From NCBI GenBank assembly GCA_024449915.1, contig JAMZAV010003140.1, positions 27,555-91,554 of the forward strand: DNA of 64,000 nt. Reading direction: 5' to 3'. The position numbers were made by a program, and so were the translations under genes. The notes under the pieces were generated by a model. That model saw nothing but the letters and a program-made list of their open reading frames with translations. It made no database searches and had not been told where the DNA came from. The first letter of the stretch is position 1, and every line of letters starts with the position of its first letter. This DNA comes from Sweltsa coloradensis. Its lineage: Eukaryota; Arthropoda; Insecta; Plecoptera; Chloroperlidae. Shown here in pieces: positions 57,560 to 64,000 of this stretch.

Positions 57560-57805
57560 ATGTTAAACTCCCATTTCGGGTGAAAGTCCTTTATATTTTA
57601 AATAGAAACGTTAAAGGTGTTGAAGGTTATTTTTGTTTATGGGTGATAACAATTAATTAAACGTCTTTTCGGGTAAAAGTCTTTATATTTTTAATAGAAA
57701 CGTTAAAGGTTTTGAAGTTTTTTTTGTTGTTGGATGAATAATCAAACTTCTTTTCAAATGAAAGTCCTTTATATTTTAAATAGAAACGTTAAATGTTTTG
57801 TAGGT
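57560..57805 (+). repeat. minisatellite, about 3 units of 87-90 bp
   Basis: The block GAAAGTCCTTTATATTTTAA followed by ATAGAAACGTTAAA recurs three times (about 57581, 57670, 57758) with changes between units. Confidence 0.65.
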
Positions 57806-57850
57806 TTTTGTGTATTTTTTCACGTCCGCTATATTGCATATTTTTATTAC

Positions 57851-57902
<52 letters not shown>

Positions 57903-57945
57903 TTTTTTTTTATTATTTTTTTTTCTTTTCTTTTCTTTTCATTCT
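57851..57945. repeat. (TTA)n microsatellite and T-rich tract
   Basis: About 50 bp of TTA repeats pass into T and TTTTC runs. Confidence 0.85.
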
Positions 57946-57989
57946 CCACCCATTTTTATATTTGATTCATTCATTAAATGCATATTAAT

Positions 57990-58195
57990 ATCATTCAATT
58001 TGTTACCAAAATTCTTGTGTTAAATGCATTGTTGTTGTAATGCTACCTACTATTTCAAATATTTACGAAAATGTATTTTATTGTTGTTTCTGCATCTATG
58101 TAATAATTAGATTTATTTAGTTGTCCTCTTTTGTAAATCAGTTTTTATAACTGAATAGGATAGACGTTAAATAAATAAATAAATAAAAAAATTAT
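57990..58195 (+). mobile_element. LINE-like 3' tail, family J
   Basis: Matches 1372-1567: TTTGTTACCAAAATT, ATTTAGTTGTCCTC, ACTGAATAGGATAGACG and a (TAAA)n tail. Confidence 0.55.
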
Positions 58196-59072
58196 TATTA
58201 TTTATTTATTATATTTTATTTTTAAATAATAGTTAGTAATTATTAATTCCTTATTGAGTGCACAGCAAACATGGGTTACTTGGTTAGACAACGCCCCCAA
58301 CCACGTGACGCGCCAACTACTTTTATCGACCTTATAGGTCACCCATCAAGGCCTAACGAACGACTAAAATGTCACGGTGCGCAGCGCTCGAGTGAAGAAA
58401 TTTGGTACTACATGGCTGGATTTCCCACCTTAACTGCAATTACATAATAAGTTTCAAGTTTCCTTTATTAGGCTTATGAGTAATTTTCATAGAATCTCTA
58501 TGAAATTGTAGTAGGGCCTACACGACAATATATCATTTATTCCATTTTAGCTTTAATTCTGGATCCAGTATTAATGGCTTCCAACACAATCATTCATAAA
58601 GCTATTCTAATAATTAAAGTGCTCTATAGAGAGAGTTGAAGCAACTTGATTGGAGCCACCTGGGCGCATGAAAGCTAATTCAGACGGATGATAGCGTCTC
58701 TTTACCTCATTTAGAGCGCTCTTCAGTTTATCTCGGCGCGTTTAACTCAATTAAATCATTTGTTTACACTATAAACATTAATACGCGATACTGACGCAGA
58801 AGGTGCACAGTTTATTAAATGTAATTTTCGATATTTTCTATCAGTCTGGATGAGAGATAACTAGATTCAATTAATTACTCAGTTATCAACTGATGTCAAA
58901 TAGGCAAAAGTTTCAATAGAAATGTATTATATTATAGGGATCGAGTAACCAAGACAATATGATTTATTCGAAAAGTATATGGTTGCATACAGAAAACAGT
59001 TTAAATACAACAAATATAAATCGAAAAGTCTGAATTAAAAGAATTGACGAAAAATGCTGATTTATAAATTAT
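58196..59072. other. intergenic DNA
   Basis: No gene is supported. The sequence CAAGGCCTAACGAACGAC at about 58348 is the inverse of a similar GGCCTTGATGGGTGAC stretch near 57374, an isolated short similarity. Confidence 0.4.
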
Positions 59073-59849
59073 TGGATGAGCGTAGCGAGCGTAGCGAGCG
59101 AAGCGAAGATTCCATTTCACTACACTGGAGAAAAAAATCCGGAATGTTTTTTTTTTTTTTTTTTTTTTTTTTTTGTATTTTTGTGTGTCTGTGAACACGA
59201 TTCCGGCTAAACCAATACTCCAATTGCGATGAAATTTTATGGAGGTCTATGAAAACTCTGAACGAAGAACTGCACGGGGGGAAAAATCGATCGAAAAATT
59301 ATTTCTCATGAAAATCGCAATTTTACGATTTTTTTTCGATTTTTAACAAAATTCTTCGATTTATAACACCTGCATGCTTTGTCCGATTGTAATAATTTTT
59401 TCACACAACCTTTATTTTATGAATTGATATATTCGTGTGAATTTTGAGCGTTATCAAAAGATAAATTTCTTTAAAAAATCGCAATTTTTGGAATTTTTTT
59501 GATTTTTAAATTTCTTTGGCTTATAGCACCTACATGCTTTATCCGATCGTAATGATTTTCACAGAACCTTAATTTCATGAATTTATATATTCGTGTGAAA
59601 TCTGAGCGCAATCGAAAAATTATTTGTTATGAAAATCGAAATTTTACGATTTTTTTCTTTTTTTAAATTACGAATAATTAAAAAAAATTAAAATTAAAGT
59701 TTATTTTTTATTTAATTTAAATTAATTTAAAAAAATCAACTAAGTAATGATTTTTTCACAGTACAACAGAAAATCCGCATAACACTTAACAACTCAATTC
59801 ACCAATTACGCTCATCCAACAACGCGGCGGGACTTAAGCGTTTTCCTAG
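59073..59849 (+). mobile_element. Helentron-like non-autonomous element A4
   Basis: A subfamily A copy. The 5' end is TGGATGAGCGTAGCGAGCG preceded by T, with an extra GTAGCGAGC unit as in A3. The landmark ACTACACTGGAGAAAAAAAT is followed by a long T run. Central units precede CTCATCCAACAACGCGGCGG and the terminal CCTAG followed by T. Confidence 0.78.
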
Positions 59850-60311
59850 TAAATTTAAACCAACAAAACCGTATTAATTGTAAATACATTCCAACGGCTT
59901 AAAGAGAGAAGGTGACAAAATTAATACGTTACATATTTTTAACATAATATTAGAATAATGCCGTATATCCACGTATCGTTGAAATCTCGTACCGCGTATC
60001 ATTGATTTCGTTAACATAATATATTCCGATACTTCCAAATAATTTTTGAATGGTAACTCAGATTCAACGCAGAACTACTTGTATAGTGGTGCCAGCGAAA
60101 GAATGCAAAGATCAGAAATTGATTCACACATAACAACTGTCTCAACTTGCATATGCCTAAAGGCCTTTTCAAGTTTTTTTCGGCCGATAGCGTGAATTCG
60201 TCCTCCTAAACAGCCCTTAAACATTTTTTTAGCTATTACGTGAAACCCCAAAACACCTTATCTTTCATATTATACAAAAAACGGTTTGTCAATTTTTCAT
60301 ATTATATTATT
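59850..60311. other. intergenic DNA
   Basis: Nothing recognised. Confidence 0.5.
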
Positions 60312-60733
60312 TCATATTTGTAAATAAATAAACTCGTATTTAGAGTCTACCCACTCAGTCATGTAACTGATTTTCAGTGGGGGACATTAAACCAAAGCGA
60401 CCATTACCAAGGCCCCGACTCAATCGACGAGTGAGCGATAACCAATAAAGATCGAGATTTTGTAATAGGAAATAAAGCAATCAGTGGTATGGACAGTGCG
60501 AACACCCGCGGATCAACGAAATAATCAACAAGGCCGATTCAGAGCAATTTTGAATTTATTTTGTGCCCCGTTGCTAGGACGGCTCCATAGTCACCGTTTC
60601 CAAATTTCAAGAACTGATGGACTTATGTCCAAATCAGATTTTTTACAAACTTCTACCTAGAGCGTGAATCGAACACTGGACCTTCTGCATTGGAAGCAGA
60701 GACGCTAACCACAAGATCAACAGGTTACCAACG
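60312..60733 (-). mobile_element. SINE type S, full length
   Basis: On the reverse strand: tRNA-like head (TTGTGGTTAGCGTCTCTGCT, B box GTGTTCGATTCACGC), GGACATAAGTCCATCAGTT, central AACGGTGACTATGGAGCCG, CTTGTTGATTATTTCG, TCGCTCACTCGTCGATTGAG, then CCCCCACTGAAAATCAGTTA and the tail GTAGACTCTAAATACGA with a TTTA repeat. About 420 bp, the most complete S copy here. Confidence 0.72.
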
Positions 60734-60777
60734 GTTCCTGTTGTACTTCCATGCAGCGTTACCTGCATAACCGTTTT

Positions 60778-61884
60778 CATGTAAGCTTTGGTTGACTCAT
60801 ATGAATTAAAATAGACCAATTTATAATTTCTGCTAAAAAAAGAAAAAAGTCACCGAAAATAGTTTATTCCAGGTATTAGACATACGCTACAGCGGGCATC
60901 CTTACAATGTAGTTTATTATGCTAAATAGTGTACTGTATGGATATAACTATAAATACCATGAACAATTACAAATTAAGCACACTTCAAAAGTTGGTAAAC
61001 CATGTAAGCTTTGGTTGACCCATATGAATTAAAATAGATCAATTCATAATTTCTGCTAAAAAAAAGAAAAAAGTCACCGGAAATAGTTCATTCCAGGTAT
61101 TAGACAATAGACATACGCTACAGCGGGCATCCTTACAATGTAGTTTATTTGCTTAATAGTGTACTGTGTGGATATAACTAAATACAATTACAAATTAAGC
61201 CCACTCAAAAGTTGGTAAACCATGTAAGCTTTGGTTGACCCATATGAATTAAAATAGACCAATTCATAATTTCTGCTAAAAAAAAGAAAATAGTCACCGG
61301 AAATAGTTCATTCCCGTATTAGACATACGCTACAGCGGGCATCCTTACAATGTAGTTTATTAGCTGTATAGTGTACTGTGTGGATATAGCTAAATACCAT
61401 GAACAATTACAGATTAAGCACACTCAAAGTTGGTAAACCATGTAAGATTTGGTTGACCCATATGAATTAAAATAGACCAATTCATAATTTCTGCTAAAAA
61501 AAAAGAAAATAGTCACCGGAAATAGTTCATTCCCGGTATTAGACATACGCTACAGCGGGCATCCTTACAATGTAGTTTATTAGCTGTATAGTGTACTGTG
61601 TGGATGTAGCTAAATACCATGAACAATTACAAATTAAGCACACTCAAAAGTTGGTAAAACATGTAAACTTTGGTTGACCCATACAAATTAAAATGAACCA
61701 ACACATAATTTCTGCTAAAAAAAAAATAGATAAAAGTCACCTGAAAAAGTTCCCTCCATTTATTAGGCATATGCTACAGCGGGCATCCTTACGATGTTGT
61801 TTATTATTTTAATAGTGTACTGTGTGGATATCACTATAAAACATTAACAATTACAAATTAAGCACACTCAAAAGTTGGTAAACC
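60778..61884 (+). repeat. tandem array, 5 units of about 220 bp
   Basis: Units start at about 60778, 61001, 61221, 61439 and 61660, each CATGTAAGCTTTGGTTGACC or a variant. Each also carries TACAGCGGGCATCCTTACAA and ends CACACTCAAAAGTTGGTAAA. The inner units are most alike and the last is most diverged. Confidence 0.9.
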
Positions 61885-62627
61885 ACTCACTAATCCTCCC
61901 TTCGGGCAGGTAAAACTCAATAAATAAATAAGTAATGGATCCCCCTTCGGTGCCACCATTTTAATAATATTGTTTCAACTGGTCGATATTTCGATGCCTC
62001 CAGAATTTACGCCGAAGTGCGAGTGTCTATTAAATTACAGCTTGCGGTGTCGGATCAAAACCCGAGCACAGTTTACTCTACAGAACCTGTTGTATCTGCG
62101 GTAGCCATGAATTAAACTAGTCAAAGTGAGCAGGTAAGCGTGGCGATTATTCCCCAGAGTAATTAGTAGAAACGATAAATGATTCACTTGCGGCAGTGCC
62201 GTTTAAGTTGATTGCATTGCTCGTTTGGTGGAATGTGTAGCTGATAATAAAACAAACAAACATAAACAAACAAAAATATTATTCTACCTGGGATTGGACC
62301 CTGGTCTCCATTAACGAGACGCACGTTTTATCCACTAGGCTATACTATTGAGCATTGAGCATATTATATAATATATAAAAAAATTATTTAATAATATGTT
62401 TACACCATATTCATCCTCACAAATAATTAAATCTTCCCGCTAAATTAACGCTCTTTAATGTTATGGAAGGTAAAATTTATATGAAAAATAACATGATAAG
62501 AGTGCGTACAGAACAATATAATTTTAAATTATCGTATTTTTTAATTTTTTTGTCTACAAAATTATATTCTTTATATTAAGTTTTATATTTTTATCACACA
62601 TGCCGTCCGTGTGTTCGCGTGTGTCAC
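61885..62627. other. intergenic DNA with a tRNA-like head
   Basis: At about 62283-62345 the reverse strand carries GCCTAGTGGATAAAACGTGC and GGGTCCAATCCCAGG, an A-box/B-box pair. No body is recognised. No gene is supported. Confidence 0.45.
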
Positions 62628-62932
62628 GATTGACATGCGTCTGGGTCCGGGGTAGAATAGGCCCAGAGCATGGCACAGAACGCGATCTCCGATTGACATG
62701 CGTCTGGGTCCGGGGTAGAATAGGCCCAGAGCATGGCACAGAACGCGATCTCCGATTGACATGCGTCTGGGTCCGGGGTAGAATAGGCCCAGAGCATGGC
62801 ACAGAACGCGATCTCCGCTTGACATGCGTCTGGGTCCGGGGTAGAATAGGCCCAGAGCATGGCACAGAACGCGATCTCCGATTGACATGCGTCTGGGTCC
62901 GGGGAAGAATAGGCCCAGAGCATGGCTCTGCT
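62628..62932 (+). repeat. tandem array, 5 units of 63 bp, GC-rich
   Basis: Units start at 62628, 62691, 62754, 62817 and 62880 with GATTGACATGCGTCTGGGTC and run to GCGATCTCC. They are almost identical; changes include A to C in the start of unit 4 and T to A in the last unit. The 63-base period is a multiple of three, so several frames on both strands stay open (for example 62600-62965 + and 62624-63109 -). I do not call these genes. Confidence 0.92.
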
Positions 62933-63655
62933 AATCGTAAAGTCCACCTCGCAAACATCAGCTAGTATAAAGGGTAGTATTTTACTCCCCGAAAATAGAG
63001 GCGAGCTCTGGCAATCGTCGTCGGGGACCTTGCCCCCTTCCCTTGACGACCCCTCGACGACGATGACGACAATGACACCACAAACGATGACGAAGACAAT
63101 GACGACCACGACGTGAGAACCCCCTTTCCTCCCCTTTCCCGTGGCTGGTTCTGACTAGCATGGGCCGTTCCCACCCCCCCTAGATTCGAGTGGTGCATTA
63201 TGACCTAACGGTTGACGCGTCCTTAATCCAAAAAAACAAAAACAAGTTGACGTGGTTCTTGATTGTGATGATGATTCAAATATTTTTGGTAACCCTGATG
63301 GAGTCAAGCGGTTGGAGCTTGGATTCTTAATAGGGCAATTTTTGTGTACCTTACACTTGCACAAAGAGATTTCAATACCAGGTAACATTGTGATGTGCTA
63401 TTATATCCTATAGATATATAATTTTTTTTTTTTATTCACATTGCACACATTCATTATACAATCGTAAGGAATAAACAACAATCGGCAAGATAATTTGATA
63501 ACAAGACATACGCAGAAGGTTCTATAAGCGTAGAGAAGATTTCTGGTCTACCCTTGATTTACTTTTGTACCCGACTGTACAAATGGATGTGCTTAATCGT
63601 GGTTTGATTGTCTTGATCTATTGATCGCAAGGTGTTACACTGAATATTGTTGTGG
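62933..63655. other. intergenic DNA with a GACGA-rich tract
   Basis: A GACGACGATGACGACAATGA tract lies at 63051-63110. No gene is supported. Confidence 0.45.
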
Positions 63656-63745
63656 GGCACTTTGTGCGTCCTATTGAATGGCAGATGTATTATTGTTCCT
63701 GCTCACAATGCAGAAAGTCCAGATTTGATTCCGATTTTAAGCCGG
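63656..63745 (+). mobile_element. SINE type S head fragment, diverged
   Basis: TCACAATGCAGAAAGTCCAG then ATTTGATTCCGATTTTAAG resembles the anticodon-to-B-box part of the S head (33260-33305). The rest is absent. Confidence 0.35.
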
Positions 63746-64000
63746 CCGGGGTAAGTGATGTTCTATAATATTTGACAATATTAATGTAGGGACAGTCAGT
63801 TACTTTGGAGCAAAACCAGCAGCCAGACTATAGGAATACAGAATGTTTGACCTAAATTATTGTTCCGAATAAAAATACTCAAATAACTTCGCATTGACAA
63901 ATAATTTTTTTTTATTTTTCTTAATGAACATGGAATATGGAATAAGTTGGGCACTTAACGTCATTGAGGTGAATGTTACACGCAGGACAAACACCATTTT
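63746..64000. other. intergenic DNA
   Basis: Nothing recognised before the window ends. Confidence 0.5.

Noticed and set aside
60778..62932. Possible CRISPR-like array
   Set aside because: Units are contiguous tandem repeats of 220 and 63 bp without unique spacers, in a eukaryotic context.
62600..63109. 121-161 codon repeat-peptide frames
   Set aside because: A stop-free 63-bp tandem repeat keeps frames open; no start context, splice site or family match.

Overview
The window looks like gene-poor, AT-rich, intron-bearing nuclear DNA of an invertebrate animal, probably marine. Supporting signs are canonical GT/AG splice sites, many tRNA-derived SINE fragments, several MITE families, trinucleotide microsatellites, the recurrent motif TAGGCCTA, and metazoan gene families (RCC1, SIAH/SINA, THAP). 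I cannot place it in a phylum from sequence alone.

One complete coding region stands out. At 12497-14449 (+) a single exon encodes a 650-residue protein that joins a seven-bladed RCC1-type propeller to a complete SIAH/SINA E3 ubiquitin ligase (RING, two SIAH zinc fingers, SINA substrate-binding fold). A splice acceptor sits one base before its ATG. A promoter-like stretch ending in a splice donor near 4426 could be its untranslated first exon. A second gene at 41029-42502 (+) has a THAP zinc-finger exon and a conserved-looking terminal exon about 950 bp downstream, with a SINE between them. Weaker exon candidates, each with a splice signal or protein-like composition, lie at 26481-26714 (-), 35368-35551 (-), 48697-48909 (-), 51495-51668 (-) and 52627-52834 (+). 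No pathway links these genes.

Most of the rest is mobile DNA. The dominant class is a group of twelve elements in three subfamilies (A, B, C). Each begins TGGATGAGCG or TAAGCGAGCG, repeats that end inverted just before a 3' hairpin, stops at CCTAG, and usually lies between two T residues. This is the layout of Helentron-associated non-autonomous elements (HINEs). Other elements are hAT MITEs with 8-bp target duplications (8574-8939, 28152-28778), two TTAA-flanked MITE families (E, F), a 64-bp MITE with 17-bp perfect ends (31778-31841), a 619-bp foldback (46633-47251), three SINE types (S, G, H), LINE 3' tails, and tandem arrays at 57572-57805, 60778-61884 and 62628-62932.

The most unusual structure is a pair of foldback elements at 44629-45034 and 45412-45788. 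Each carries two tRNA-like genes facing outward on arms of about 160 bp. Arms within one foldback are nearly identical, while the two foldbacks differ from each other.
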